Shown: positions 17,077-25,383, counted from the first letter of the stretch. The stretch is 64,000 nt of DNA from an uncultured Lachnospiraceae bacterium (GCA_946554445.1 CAMNSD010000016.1:1-64000); one strand, 5' to 3'. Numbers and translations are program-made. The notes: generated by a model not told the origin, from the letters alone.

Positions 17077-19031
17077 TCCTCAACAGTTTCCTCTTTGCGA
17101 ATCTCTTTCGTGCGGATTTCCTTACAGATCTGGTCTATAAAATCACCCAGAGGCTTCACACCCTCATCGCCTGCATAGCGGCTTCTGACGGACACCGTCT
17201 TCTCCTCCGCCTCGTTAGCGCCTACCACCAGCATATAAGGCACCTTATTCAAACGAGCCTCACGAATCTTAAAGCCAATCTTCTCGGAACGATTGTCCAC
17301 CGTCACATCCACATCATTCCTGGCCAGTTCCTTCCGCACTTCCTCCGCATAAGCCTCATATTTTTCAGAGATTGGCAGCACGCGCACCTGCTCCGCACAC
17401 AACCAGGTAGGGAATTTGCCCGCATACTTCTCGATCAGCCAGGCAAGTGTACGCTCATAACAGCCAAGGGAGGTTCTATGGATGATATAAGGGCGGACCT
17501 TATCGCCATTTGGATCAATAAAGTACATGTCGAACTGCTCCGCCAACAGAGCGTCCCACTGTATGGTGATCATGGTATCCTCTTTGCCATAGACATTCTT
17601 CGCATTGATATCCACCTTCGGACCATAGAAAGCTGCCTCTCCCACATCCTCCACGAAGGGAAGTTCCAATTCCTCCAGGATACTGCGGATATGAGCCTCC
17701 GTCTCATTCCAGACTTCCGGTTCCCCAATATATTTTTCCGGATTCTCAGGATCCCATTTGGACAGATGCCAGGTAATATCATCCAGCAAACCCAAGGTTG
17801 ACATAACGTATTTTGCCAAGGCAATACATCCCTTAAACTCTTCCACCATCTGGTCAGGACGCACAATCAAATGTCCCTCGGAGATCGTAAACTGTCTTAC
17901 TCTGGTCAATCCATGCATCTCACCGGAATCCTCGTTACGAAACAAAGTGGAAGTCTCCCCGTAACGGATTGGCAGATCGCGGTAGGAATGCTGCGTATTC
18001 TTATAACAATAATACTGGAACGGGCAGGTCATAGGACGCAGGGCAAAAACTTCCTTATCCACTTCCTCGTCCCCCAGCACAAACATCCCTTCCTTATAAT
18101 GATCCCAGTGTCCTGAAATCTTATACAAATCGCTCTTGGCCATCAGCGGAGTCTTCGTCCTCACATAGCCCCACTCTTTATCTTCCAAGTCTTCAATCCA
18201 ACGCTGCAATTTCATGACCATCTTAGTGCCCTTAGGCAAAAGCAGGGGCAAGCCCTGTCCGATCACATCCACCGTGGTGAACAATTCCATCTCCCGTCCC
18301 AGTTTATTGTGGTCGCGGCGTTTGATATCCTCCAGATGTAAAAGGTGCGCTTCCAACTCCTCCTTTTTGGCAAAAGCCGTACCATAGATACGCTGCAGCT
18401 GCGCCCGGTTGGAATCTCCCCGCCAATAAGCCATGGAAGAAGAAATCAGCTTATAGGCTTTGATATTCTTGGTGCTCATCAGATGCGGTCCTGCACACAG
18501 ATCTACGAAGCCGCCCTGATCATAGAAGGAAATCTCCGCATCTTCCGGCAGATCCTCGATCAGTTCCACCTTATATGGCTCATTGCGGTCCTTCATATAT
18601 TGAATGGCCTCATTTCTGGGCAGGGTAAACCGCTCCAGCTTATGGCCTTCTTTGATGATCTTCTTCATCTCCGCTTCCAGCTTATCCAGATCTTCCCTGG
18701 AAAAAGGCTGGGCGTCAAAATCATAATAGAATCCATCCTCGATAGCCGGCCCGATCGTCACCTTCGCCTCCGGAAACAGACGTTTCACCGCTTCCGCCAG
18801 CACATGGGATGCCGTATGCCTGACAACTTTTAATCCCTCCGGATCGTTTGCTGTGAGAATGTTCAGGTTACAGTCTTTATCAAGAACTGTCCTTAAATCC
18901 TCCACCTTGCCGTCCACCTCACCGGCACAGGCCATCCTTGCCAGTCCTTCCGAGATATCCAGCGCGATATCATAGATGCTCATCGCCTGCGCATACTCCT
19001 TACAGGAGCCGTCTTTTAATGTAATTTTCAT
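17073..19031 (-). CDS. thrS: Threonine-tRNA ligase
   Basis: 652 residues, normal length. Domains in order: TGS (1-60), second-additional editing domain with HTASHVLAEAVKRLFP and the HLMSTKNIKAYK/CAGPH region, class II catalytic core (motif 2 in YGETSTLFRNEDSGEMHGLTR as separate blocks, motif 3 near GCYERTLAWLIEKY) and the anticodon-binding domain (VRVLPIS, EARLNKVPYMLVVG). It charges tRNA-Thr in the cytosol. It is the second gene of a T-box controlled unit: an 81-residue membrane protein precedes it and the glycosyltransferase overlaps its end. Confidence 0.98.
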   Translation of the reverse strand: MKITLKDGSCKEYAQAMSIYDIALDISEGLARMACAGEVDGKVEDLRTVLDKDCNLNILTANDPEGLKVVRHTASHVLAEAVKRLFPEAKVTIGPAIEDGFYYDFDAQPFSREDLDKLEAEMKKIIKEGHKLERFTLPRNEAIQYMKDRNEPYKVELIEDLPEDAEISFYDQGGFVDLCAGPHLMSTKNIKAYKLISSSMAYWRGDSNRAQLQRIYGTAFAKKEELEAHLLHLEDIKRRDHNKLGREMELFTTVDVIGQGLPLLLPKGTKMVMKLQRWIEDLEDKEWGYVRTKTPLMAKSDLYKISGHWDHYKEGMFVLGDEEVDKEVFALRPMTCPFQYYCYKNTQHSYRDLPIRYGETSTLFRNEDSGEMHGLTRVRQFTISEGHLIVRPDQMVEEFKGCIALAKYVMSTLGLLDDITWHLSKWDPENPEKYIGEPEVWNETEAHIRSILEELELPFVEDVGEAAFYGPKVDINAKNVYGKEDTMITIQWDALLAEQFDMYFIDPNGDKVRPYIIHRTSLGCYERTLAWLIEKYAGKFPTWLCAEQVRVLPISEKYEAYAEEVRKELARNDVDVTVDNRSEKIGFKIREARLNKVPYMLVVGANEAEEKTVSVRSRYAGDEGVKPLGDFIDQICKEIRTKEIRKEETVEE

Positions 19032-19051
19032 AATGAAATCACCTTACCTTT

Positions 19052-19297
19052 CTACTCTTCACCCTGCTGATGATTGACTTTATGGTTATTTCCGCTATCA
19101 TTGCCATTATTGTTGCCATTGTTGCAGCCGTTATGACTGCCCACTGTAATGCCGTGGGTAAGCGGCGCCGCCAACAGCCCCAGGCAGATTCCTGCTAACA
19201 GCATCACCGCGCCAAGCAGGATAAAATTCAACTTGTTTAACGTTACGTTTTCCTCCATCAGCTGTGTAGTTCGTTCTTTTAATTCTGTCATGTTCAT
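19052..19297 (-). CDS. Small single-span membrane protein in the thrS operon
   Basis: 81 residues. Residues 1-24 are a charged helix, residues about 25-48 a transmembrane segment, and the tail is Asn/Gly/His-rich (GNNNGNDSGNN type), low complexity. AAGGAGG is eight bases before the ATG. It is the first gene after the T-box, 20 bases before thrS, so it responds to uncharged tRNA-Thr. I recognise no family. The first helix plus membrane span could be a small anchor or regulatory protein. Confidence 0.65.
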   Translation of the reverse strand: MNMTELKERTTQLMEENVTLNKLNFILLGAVMLLAGICLGLLAAPLTHGITVGSHNGCNNGNNNGNDSGNNHKVNHQQGEE

Positions 19298-19433
19298 ACA
19301 ATTTTCCTCCTTTTTCTGACATACAGTTTTTAAGTAATTGCAAAACTCATCTCAATTCTGTAATAATTGTGCAAAAAGTATAATCATAAGCATACCCATA
19401 AAAGACGTTCAACGTTTTATGCCCATAAAAAAT

Positions 19434-19685
19434 CCCCTGCACCACCATTCAGATAGTGCAGAGGACGTAATGTTACGATGTTACGCGGTTCCACCTCGCT
19501 TGCCCTGTGCGCCTTGGACGTCTTACCAGAACCTCTCATTGGGCTGTAACGTAAGCCAACGGGCCGGATTGGGGCCACTCGGAGTTAGTTTTCAAATGCT
19601 TCCGACAAAGGCACTTTCAGCACGGGGCGCCTCTCTCTGCTGCTTTCCACATCCTACTCTTCTCGTCAACGTGTTATTCCATATC
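19434..19685 (-). promoter_or_regulatory. T-box riboswitch (tRNA-Thr sensing) upstream of thrS
   Basis: The conserved T-box sequence AGGTGGAACCGCG lies at 19484-19496. A terminator (CCTCTGCAC/GTGCAGGGG, then ATTTTTTATG) lies at 19434-19464. Upstream are stem I motifs (GTTGACGAGAAGAG, AGAGAG, GGAAGC) and TGAAAACTAAC, in which ACT at 19587-19589 is the likely threonine specifier codon. Uncharged tRNA-Thr should favour the antiterminator and read-through into the 81-residue gene, thrS and the glycosyltransferase. Confidence 0.9.
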
Positions 19686-19695
19686 TGTTATTCGT

Positions 19696-19724
19696 ATTCT
19701 ATGCCATATTATTTAAAAAGTAAA
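19696..19724 (-). promoter_or_regulatory. Promoter of the thrS T-box transcript
   Basis: TTTACT (19719-19724) and TAGAAT (19696-19701) with a 17-base spacer on the minus strand, placed just before the T-box. It is back to back with the plus-strand antitoxin promoter. Confidence 0.7.
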
Positions 19725-19742
19725 GCGTTTTTTGAATTTCTC

Positions 19743-19771
19743 TTGAAGTATCCATCTGCATGTGATATATT
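19743..19771 (+). promoter_or_regulatory. Promoter of the candidate antitoxin RNA
   Basis: TTGAAG (19743-19748) and TATATT (19766-19771) with a 17-base spacer and an extended TGTG just before the -10. Transcription would run right into the toxin terminator region. Confidence 0.55.
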
Positions 19772-19777
19772 ATCACT

Positions 19778-19871
19778 ATAAAAGGCAACCGCCCACAAGG
19801 TGGGTTGACCTAAAATGTGAAATAGAAAAATCCATCCCGCCACTCGGTCAAAGTTTAGGGGTGGTTTTTCT
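19778..19871 (+). ncRNA. Candidate antisense antitoxin RNA of a type I toxin locus
   Basis: A predicted RNA of about 95 bases from the promoter at 19743, ending at a bidirectional hairpin. It has a first hairpin (CCCAC-aag-GTGGG) and then the shared terminator. It overlaps the 3' end of the convergent toxin mRNA, the layout of txpA/RatA and bsrG/SR4 type I pairs. No transcript evidence is available. Confidence 0.55.
19824..19871. terminator. Bidirectional terminator shared by toxin and antitoxin RNAs
   Basis: AGAAAAATCCATCCC and GGGGTGGTTTTTCT pair around a 19-base loop. Each strand ends with a T-rich run (TTTTTCT), so both convergent transcripts can terminate here. Confidence 0.75.
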
Positions 19872-19879
19872 ATGTATGG

Positions 19880-19975
19880 TTACTTACAAAACGTAAAAAC
19901 AAATGTAAGCAATGCCAAAAGGAAAAGACCAAAAGTCATCAAATCCTTAAAATCAAAATGATTTTTCATAGGCAT
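19880..19975 (-). CDS. Holin-like toxin peptide (Hol_Tox / type I toxin)
   Basis: A 31-codon frame, too short for routine calling: MPMKNHFDFKDL, then a hydrophobic helix MTFGLFLLALLTFVFTF, ending CK. It starts at 19975 or, from the second Met, at 19969, with GGGGGTG upstream. A short polar start, F/L-rich single helix and basic end are typical of the putative holin-like toxins of Firmicutes, which depolarise the membrane when not silenced by antisense RNA. A minus-strand promoter lies at 20035-20063 and the mRNA ends at the shared terminator. Confidence 0.75.
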   Translation of the reverse strand: MPMKNHFDFKDLMTFGLFLLALLTFVFTFCK

Positions 19976-20034
19976 CACCCCCATTCCATCAAAATGAGAG
20001 ATCAGCCCACCCTGCAACACGGCTGTCATATCAT

Positions 20035-20063
20035 ATGATATCACATTGCACTATATTTTGCAA
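20035..20063 (-). promoter_or_regulatory. Promoter of the holin-like toxin mRNA
   Basis: TTGCAA (20058-20063) and TATCAT (20035-20040), spacer 17, on the minus strand about 60 bases before the toxin start. Confidence 0.55.
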
Positions 20064-20082
20064 TAATTTATTCTTTTTTTCA

Positions 20083-20550
20083 TTATTCCAACAGTTCTTC
20101 TTCTATAATCCTGGCCGCACATTCGATCAAATGTGGACATGGTCTGGACTCATAGTATTCCTTCGTTCGCGGCTGTGGTTTCGCACTCTCCTCAACCTCT
20201 GTGATACCCAGAAGTTCCTTGCAGATGATACTCCCGTTCTCCTTCCGGAATCGTTCGCTCATCTGCCGCACCCGCAGATAAATCCGCTCCTTGGCTTCCT
20301 CATCCTCCGGATTGGCATTACCTTCCTTCAGACCGGCCAGCAGAGCCATGGAAGATACCGCCCCGCAGATTTCCCGCATCCTGCCCACACCTGCGCCCAT
20401 GGCGCTGGACATTTTAAAGGCCTTCTCCCGCTCCATCCCGAAACAATCCGCATAGGTGGCAAAGACCGACTGGGCACAATTATACCCCTCATAGAAAGTC
20501 TCCACTGCCTGTTTTGTCCGGGATACTTTTGCTTTCTCTTCGTTATGCAT
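20083..20550 (-). CDS. C_GCAxxG_C_C family protein
   Basis: 155 residues from the ATG at 20550. The frame continues upstream only as a shadow of the SEC-C gene. The family signature is present: GYNCAQSVF, later [17 protein letters not shown], and a final [11 protein letters not shown]. The spaced cysteines suggest a redox-active or metal-binding small helical protein; the family is of uncertain function and is often near redox or metal transport genes. The start overlaps the stop of the SEC-C gene by eight bases, implying one transcript and coupled translation. Confidence 0.8.
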   Translation of the reverse strand: MHNEEKAKVSRTKQAVETFYEGYNCAQSVFATYADCFGMEREKAFKMSSAMGAGVGRMREICGAVSSMALLAGLKEGNANPEDEEAKERIYLRVRQMSERFRKENGSIICKELLGITEVEESAKPQPRTKEYYESRPCPHLIECAARIIEEELLE

Positions 20551-21049
20551 TTTTACCACAACATTTCTTATATTTTTTACCGCTGCCGCAGGGACAGGGA
20601 TCATTGGGGTAAACTCTCTTTTCCTTACGGACTGTGGTGGATTCCTTCTGCTCCCTGTAGAGCGCTTTTCTGGTATCCTCATCGAAGATATCGTTCCATT
20701 CTTCCAACTCATAGAGCCAATCTGCGCCTGCCGCCACCATATTTTTATAGAGCCGCTCCTTATCAAACGCAAGGCTTACCTTGGTATCCTCCTCCATCTC
20801 CTCGATCGGATTGGGTTTCTTCAGGCTGTCGTTAATACCATCCAAAAAACCTACCATGGTCATCAGTTCCACTTCATATTTATCCGCCAGCTCTTTGACT
20901 GTGCCTTTCACCGCTTTATCGGGCGTTTTTAAAAGCTGTGCATAAATTTCCTTTTCTTTCAGAAAATAATCAGACCAGAGTCTCTGCAGATCGCCTTTAT
21001 TTGCTGTCTCAGAATACGCCATATCGCGCCACTGTTTTAATAATGCCAT
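20543..21049 (-). CDS. SEC-C zinc-motif protein
   Basis: 168 residues. The C-terminus is a classic SEC-C zinc finger, [16 protein letters not shown], the same motif as at the SecA tail. The first ~130 residues are helical and charged with no recognised domain. SEC-C proteins of this layout probably bind ribosome or nucleic acid components or partner proteins via zinc. It overlaps the downstream C_GCAxxG gene. The start [14 protein letters not shown] sits after a modest purine-rich site. Confidence 0.82.
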   Translation of the reverse strand: MALLKQWRDMAYSETANKGDLQRLWSDYFLKEKEIYAQLLKTPDKAVKGTVKELADKYEVELMTMVGFLDGINDSLKKPNPIEEMEEDTKVSLAFDKERLYKNMVAAGADWLYELEEWNDIFDEDTRKALYREQKESTTVRKEKRVYPNDPCPCGSGKKYKKCCGKNA

Positions 21050-21246
21050 CGTTATTTACCACCTTTTATCCTTATAATATGCGTTCATCCCGCTAAGGGA
21101 CAACCTGTTACGCCCCTAAGTATATAACATTTCATTCAAAAAGTAAAATATTTTTGACTGGCATGTATATTCCCGCAAAAGCCGTCCATAATACTTAATA
21201 GTCAATGGACCCCCTCCTTTGATGGTTACCAAAGAGAAAGTAAAAT

Positions 21247-21309
21247 ACTTATCCTCCCCTAAGGAAGCCCCTGGGACTGCAGTAGTGTAGTCTTAGGGGC
21301 TTCCGCTAT
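21247..21309. repeat. Hairpin repeat, copy 1
   Basis: A 63-base element: ACTTATCCTCCCCTA, then GGAAGCCCCT, a spacer, AGGGGCTTCC and GCTAT. The first 34 bases match copy 2 at 22397 with one mismatch. The stem is strong but has no T-run, so a REP- or MITE-like element is more likely than a terminator. The rest of this gene-poor 550-base stretch holds only the degenerate fragment listed below. Confidence 0.8.
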
Positions 21310-21364
21310 GTTTGGAAGTGCATATTAGGGGATTTAAGGGTGTTGCCAAACAAAAAGCCAGTGT

Positions 21365-21525
21365 TTATCGTGAGTGGCATACAGGCACTGGAGATCCCCC
21401 CAAATACCTCTCCACAAACTTATGCGTAATCTCCACAACAGTTTCAGGTCTCACTTCCTACTTTTTGAAGGATATGATAAAGTGGCAGCCCTGCCAGTTC
21501 TGATGCCCGTTCCCTTTCTGTTGCA
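21365..21525 (-). pseudogene. Possible decayed gene fragment
   Basis: Two adjacent reading frames give plausible protein joined by a shift near 21450: first ERASELAGLPLYHILQKVG, then PETVVEITHKFVERYLGG, ending at a stop at 21365. Neither is open on a longer scale. It may be the remnant of a regulator or mobile-element gene inside the repeat-bracketed region. I do not recognise the family. Confidence 0.25.
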
Positions 21526-21605
21526 TTTGGAATGCATCACTGTTACATTGCTACCTTACCGCTTCTATACCCGTTGCAATATCCAAAACTTGTTTCCTAT
21601 ATTTC

Positions 21606-21899
21606 TTAACCTTTGGCTGGACTTTTCGGAACAAACTCCAGTTTTAGTGTCATTCCCATTCCATCTGCCAAACGCTTTAACAGCTTAAGCGAAGGATTCC
21701 TCGTTCCGTTTTCCAGTTTGCTTATATCTGCCTGATTGATTCCTGTCCTTTCTGCAAGTTCTTTTTGGGTAAGATTTTGTGAAATCCTTGCATCCACCAT
21801 TGCACGAATCACATCCATTTCCGGCTGAATATCTTCCCATTCTTTTCTGAATTCATCATCCTGCAATTGTTCATTTAAAAACTCCTGAAATTCACTCAT
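21606..21899 (-). CDS. XRE-family antitoxin (HigA-like)
   Basis: 97 residues with a helix-turn-helix at about 38-90: LTQKELAERTGINQADISKLENGTRNPSL in consecutive parts, the usual Cro/CI fold. Its start overlaps the toxin gene's end by eight bases, toxin first, as in HigBA-type operons. It is expected to bind and neutralise the toxin and to repress the operon by binding the palindrome at 22283-22302. The gene is markedly more AT-rich than its surroundings, consistent with transfer. Confidence 0.88.
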   Translation of the reverse strand: MSEFQEFLNEQLQDDEFRKEWEDIQPEMDVIRAMVDARISQNLTQKELAERTGINQADISKLENGTRNPSLKLLKRLADGMGMTLKLEFVPKSPAKG

Positions 21900-22251
21900 T
21901 TTCCTTCACCCTTTCCAGATAATCTTTACGATATGATTTTGCCAGCCTTATTTCCTGTTTTGGCGTCTCCTGTGTTTTTTTGATAAATCCATTCGTCATT
22001 ACAATTTTCCTGCCATAATAAAAAAAATATAAAACCCTTGTTATATCTGTTCCCACTTTTCCACGAATCTCAAATATCCCATCCTCCAAGTGTTTACTAT
22101 ATGGCTCTCTTAATTGATTTCCTTTTTCCTCTAACACGTCAATAATTCCCAAAACTTTCGCCCGCATTTTCACATCAAGACCAAGGATAAAATTTTTCGC
22201 CGGTTTTTCACCGTTATCTTTAGTATAAAATTCCACCTCAAATTTATCCAT
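21892..22251 (-). CDS. RelE/HigB-type toxin (Gp49-like)
   Basis: 119 residues from the ATG at 22251, preceded by GGAG; a frame continuing to 22362 crosses the promoter and is rejected. Features of the phage-derived Gp49-like/HigB group are FEVEFYTKDNGEKPAKNFI, a central LREPYSKHLEDGIFEIRG, and VLYFFYYGRKIVMTNGF-KKT with basic residues needed for ribosome-dependent mRNA cleavage. It precedes the antitoxin gene. Activity is inferred from family. Confidence 0.88.
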   Translation of the reverse strand: MDKFEVEFYTKDNGEKPAKNFILGLDVKMRAKVLGIIDVLEEKGNQLREPYSKHLEDGIFEIRGKVGTDITRVLYFFYYGRKIVMTNGFIKKTQETPKQEIRLAKSYRKDYLERVKENE

Positions 22252-22279
22252 CGTAATCTCCAATTTTCTTTCTGTGTTT

Positions 22280-22308
22280 AGTATATGGCAAATATGCCAT
22301 ATTGTCAA
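22280..22308 (-). promoter_or_regulatory. HigBA promoter with palindromic operator in the spacer
   Basis: TTGACA (22303-22308) and TATACT (22280-22285), spacer 17, on the minus strand. The spacer and -10 hold a perfect palindrome, ATATGGCA-AATA-TGCCATAT (22283-22302). Antitoxin bound there would block RNA polymerase. Confidence 0.8.
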
Positions 22309-22396
22309 CAAAGTATTCTTTCTCGAATTACCTCTTTGCACTCTTTGAATATCCCCATGCACTGTTTATCAGGTTTTTAGGAATTCATTCCAGCAT

Positions 22397-22460
22397 ACTT
22401 ATCTTCCCCTAAGGAAGCCCCTGGGACTGCGTAAACTGCATTCTCAGGGGCTTTCGCTAT
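22397..22460. repeat. Hairpin repeat, copy 2
   Basis: Same element and orientation as 21247-21309: GGAAGCCCCTG pairs with CAGGGGCTTTC, ending GCTAT. The two copies bracket the HigBA-like operon and the decayed fragment. Confidence 0.8.
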
Positions 22461-22510
22461 AATTCGGATAAACTCACGCTGGCAGCGCCTATTCTACCTA
22501 AAAGCTTCCC

Positions 22511-25102
22511 TCACGCAATATCAAACACCGACAACACCTTAAACTCCTTGGCATCCCCCTCAACAATCTCAATGCGCTTTTCTCCCGGATTCATGTCAAA
22601 GAAATTATCTGTAAATATCACGTCCCCGTCAATGCCCTCGATGGAAACATTCTTAGCATAAGTCTGCGCAGTTACAATCAAAGTATCCCCTTCCCTGCGA
22701 AGAGCAAGTGCAGGATCCTGGAACGGGAAATGCTTGGGCGCCGTAAACAGGCTGGTGTTTTCTGATACCACTTCTCCATTCTGCGAGAAGGAGTAACTTA
22801 TGTAAACCTCTAACTCATTGTAATCTGAAAAATCCATCTTCTCAAGCCACAGTCCAGACAGCGCTTCCACTGTCACTTCCTGCTCTCCTGACAGAATTTC
22901 CTCGCCGGAAGCCTTACGCAGTTCCCATCTCACCGTACCGCTCACGGGCGACATGGTCTCATTGGCCACATGCAGTCTTGCTGACACCTCGATAGGATCA
23001 GGCTGGGCCACACAGAACGGCCGCTCGCTGAGTTCTCCCACTTCCTCACAGGAGATCATCACCGGGGCAAAGGCTCTCTTCTCCGCATAATGCAATGCTT
23101 TCCAACGGCCAAAGTAATCAATGCTCGCCCAGGATGCCACCGGCCAGATGTCATTCAACTGCCATACCACCGCGCCCATACATCTGCCCCGGTTTCTTCT
23201 GAAATGCTCGATTCCATAGCGGATAGCATCCGCCTGCAGAAGCTGGGACGCATATAACAGCATCTCAAAATTCTTCGGGTAAAGGTAAGTAGCTGACATA
23301 TATGTCATAATCTTGCCGTTGGCCGCCGTATTCCTCTGGTGCATCTCCATCACCCTTGAGAAAATATTACGGTCCTGCGGTCTGGTAAATGCCTCCACTG
23401 TTTTCAGGCTGGGGAAGGACTGGAATCCAAACTCGGACATATACCGGAAATAATAATTCCTGTAATCCGTAAAAGGCTTGTTACCATGCCATACCGCCCA
23501 GTAATGGGTATCTCCCCGGTTCTCATTCCAGGGATCGTCATAGTTGCCGCCGGAAGAAGGGGAGGAAGGCCAATAAAACGTGACCGGATCTTCCTCTTCC
23601 AGAATCTTCGGTATAATATATTCAAATATCTTGATATAATCATACTTCTGCTTAACGGAAGAATGCCAGGCCCCATCCATAACCTGCGTCTCCATCTCAT
23701 TATTGCCGCACCAGAGCCCCAGACAGGCATGATGTCTGATCCGCCGCACATTGTCCCGTATCTCCTCACTCATATTGCGCTCAAACGCATCATCCAATTC
23801 ATAAGAGGCACAGGCAAACATGAAATCCTGCCACACGATCAGCCCCAGTTCATCACAGGCATCAAAGAACCAGTCGTCCGGATAATAACCGCCGCCCCAG
23901 ACACGAATACAGTTATAATGTACTGCCACCGCATCTTCCAACAGTTTGCGGGTACGTTCCTTCGTCACTCTGGATAAAATATTGTCCTCCGGAATATAAT
24001 CGGCGCCCATGGCAAAAATCTTCACGCCGTTTACTTCATGGGCAAACCCTTCTCCCCACTCGTCTTTCTCCCTATTGACGGTCATGGTGCGCAATCCGAT
24101 CCTGCGGCTCCAGCTATCCAGAAGATTCCCCTCTGCATCCAGCAAAGAGACCTCCGCACGGTAAAGCGGCTGCTCCCCATATCCATGAGGCCACCAGCGT
24201 TTCGGATTCTCCACGGTGATGGTATCCCAGCCGGCCTCAACCTTTTCTTCTGTACCGTCTGCAAAGTTTTGATCCTTATCCGTCTGCATGGAAGATTTCT
24301 CTTCCAACAGACAGCCCTGGTCATCATAGAGCGCAATCTTGATCTCATAATCCCCCGCTCTGTTTTCTTCTGTCACAAAGTCTTCCACCGTCACAGCAAA
24401 CTGCAAGGTTACGCTGTCCGTCTTCTCCTGTGCCACAGCAGCAACGGCCTTTTGATTCTCCTGCGATGCATCATCAGCCGTCTTTTCATCCTGTCCGCCC
24501 CAGTTCTGTGTTATGTAAACTTGTTCCAATCTGGCCTTTTCTCCAGAAAGCACAGAAACATCCCGGAAAATACCGGCGTCGGGCAGTCTCGGCCCCCAGT
24601 CCCAGCCAAACATACAGTGGGCCTTACGCAGATGAGGAAATCCTCTCATGCAGTCCGTAGAACCGCCCGTATAGACCTTCTGATTCTCCGCCTCAATAAA
24701 ACGTGTGGGCGAGGCTATCTCTACCCGCAGTTCATTCTCTCCCACCCTGGCGATCTCCTCAATCGCAAACTCCCAGACTCGGTGCATGTTGTCTACATGA
24801 CCGAGCCAGACATCATTGAGATAGATATCCGCCAGTGTGTCAATCCCGTCAAAGCGAAGCAGTAAAAAATCACTCTCCACCTGCTGACTGCTGAGGGTAA
24901 AGGTTGTCCGAAACCGGAAGTCATTTTCCATCAGCTTCAGTGCCGTCAATTCGTTCATCCCATCAAAGGGATCCGGTATCAATCCGCGAGAAAGCAGATT
25001 GCCATAAACGGAACCGGGAATGACAGCCGGCATCTCCTCCTGCGTAATGCCATAAACGTTCTCCCCCACAATCTGCATCTTCCAATTGTTGCCGTTCAAC
25101 AT
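22511..25102 (-). CDS. GH2 beta-mannosidase
   Basis: 863 residues. Order: jelly-roll sugar-binding domain (to about 200), Ig-like domain, TIM barrel (about 330-660), and a C-terminal beta domain. Barrel signatures are WGGGYYPDDWFFDACDELG, CLGLWCGNNEM (acid/base Glu) and RYMSEFGFQSFP (nucleophile Glu), which point to beta-mannosidase rather than galactosidase or glucuronidase. There is no signal peptide, so it acts on imported manno-oligosaccharides. The start is unsure: AGGAGACAGG serves an ATG at 25115, which leads into a run of nine A and is out of frame by one base with this gene; the in-frame ATG at 25102 has no good ribosome site. Confidence 0.9.
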   Translation of the reverse strand: MLNGNNWKMQIVGENVYGITQEEMPAVIPGSVYGNLLSRGLIPDPFDGMNELTALKLMENDFRFRTTFTLSSQQVESDFLLLRFDGIDTLADIYLNDVWLGHVDNMHRVWEFAIEEIARVGENELRVEIASPTRFIEAENQKVYTGGSTDCMRGFPHLRKAHCMFGWDWGPRLPDAGIFRDVSVLSGEKARLEQVYITQNWGGQDEKTADDASQENQKAVAAVAQEKTDSVTLQFAVTVEDFVTEENRAGDYEIKIALYDDQGCLLEEKSSMQTDKDQNFADGTEEKVEAGWDTITVENPKRWWPHGYGEQPLYRAEVSLLDAEGNLLDSWSRRIGLRTMTVNREKDEWGEGFAHEVNGVKIFAMGADYIPEDNILSRVTKERTRKLLEDAVAVHYNCIRVWGGGYYPDDWFFDACDELGLIVWQDFMFACASYELDDAFERNMSEEIRDNVRRIRHHACLGLWCGNNEMETQVMDGAWHSSVKQKYDYIKIFEYIIPKILEEEDPVTFYWPSSPSSGGNYDDPWNENRGDTHYWAVWHGNKPFTDYRNYYFRYMSEFGFQSFPSLKTVEAFTRPQDRNIFSRVMEMHQRNTAANGKIMTYMSATYLYPKNFEMLLYASQLLQADAIRYGIEHFRRNRGRCMGAVVWQLNDIWPVASWASIDYFGRWKALHYAEKRAFAPVMISCEEVGELSERPFCVAQPDPIEVSARLHVANETMSPVSGTVRWELRKASGEEILSGEQEVTVEALSGLWLEKMDFSDYNELEVYISYSFSQNGEVVSENTSLFTAPKHFPFQDPALALRREGDTLIVTAQTYAKNVSIEGIDGDVIFTDNFFDMNPGEKRIEIVEGDAKEFKVLSVFDIA

Positions 25103-25103
25103 C

Positions 25104-25112
25104 TTTTTTTTT
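25104..25112 (-). repeat. A9 homopolymer at the beta-mannosidase start
   Basis: Nine A on the minus strand directly after the ATG with the best ribosome site (25115-25113). Eight A would give MKKMLNGNNWK in frame with the enzyme; nine A give a 66-codon dead-end frame. Confidence 0.6.
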
Positions 25113-25246
25113 CATATACCTGTCTCCTGTAATAGAATTATTGTGCAATATCTCAATTCCCATTCGCCTTTCGTGAAACTGCCTTTATCATAACGAATAT
25201 TTACCCGTTTGTCACTTTCTTTTCTGTGGGAAATATGATATAGTTG

Positions 25247-25292
25247 ACGCAGACTCAGCAGTCTGCGTCCCAAGAATTGCTCCGCAATTCTT
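25247..25292. other. Two adjacent perfect hairpins
   Basis: ACGCAGACT/AGTCTGCGT (25247-25268) and AAGAATTGC/GCAATTCTT (25272-25292). They lie between the divergent mannosidase and small membrane protein genes. No T-run follows either, so function is open. Confidence 0.5.
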
Positions 25293-25383
25293 GCTGAAAT
25301 TTCCAAGGATTACAGCTTCTGTGATTTGAGTTTACTGACGCAGACGCAGACGTAGATCTAAAACAATAGAAAAGAGGTTTTTT

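Noticed and set aside
20551..20772. N-terminal extension of the C_GCAxxG protein
   Set aside because: It is a shadow of the SEC-C gene; the family starts near [11 protein letters not shown].
21247..21309. Intrinsic terminator for the SEC-C or HigBA genes
   Set aside because: No T-run on either strand, and the element recurs with its flanks at 22397, so a repeat element explains it better.
19743..22460. Prophage or integrative element
   Set aside because: No integrase, structural or conjugation genes; only two small toxin-antitoxin loci, repeats and a short decayed fragment.
22511..25102. Beta-galactosidase or beta-glucuronidase assignment
   Set aside because: WGGGYYPDDWFFDACDELG and the YMSEFGFQS context fit the mannosidase branch of GH2.
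24963..25163. A 66-codon gene starting at the well-placed ATG before the mannosidase
   Set aside because: Its sequence is the mannosidase N-terminus in a shifted frame; kept only as part of the A9 finding.
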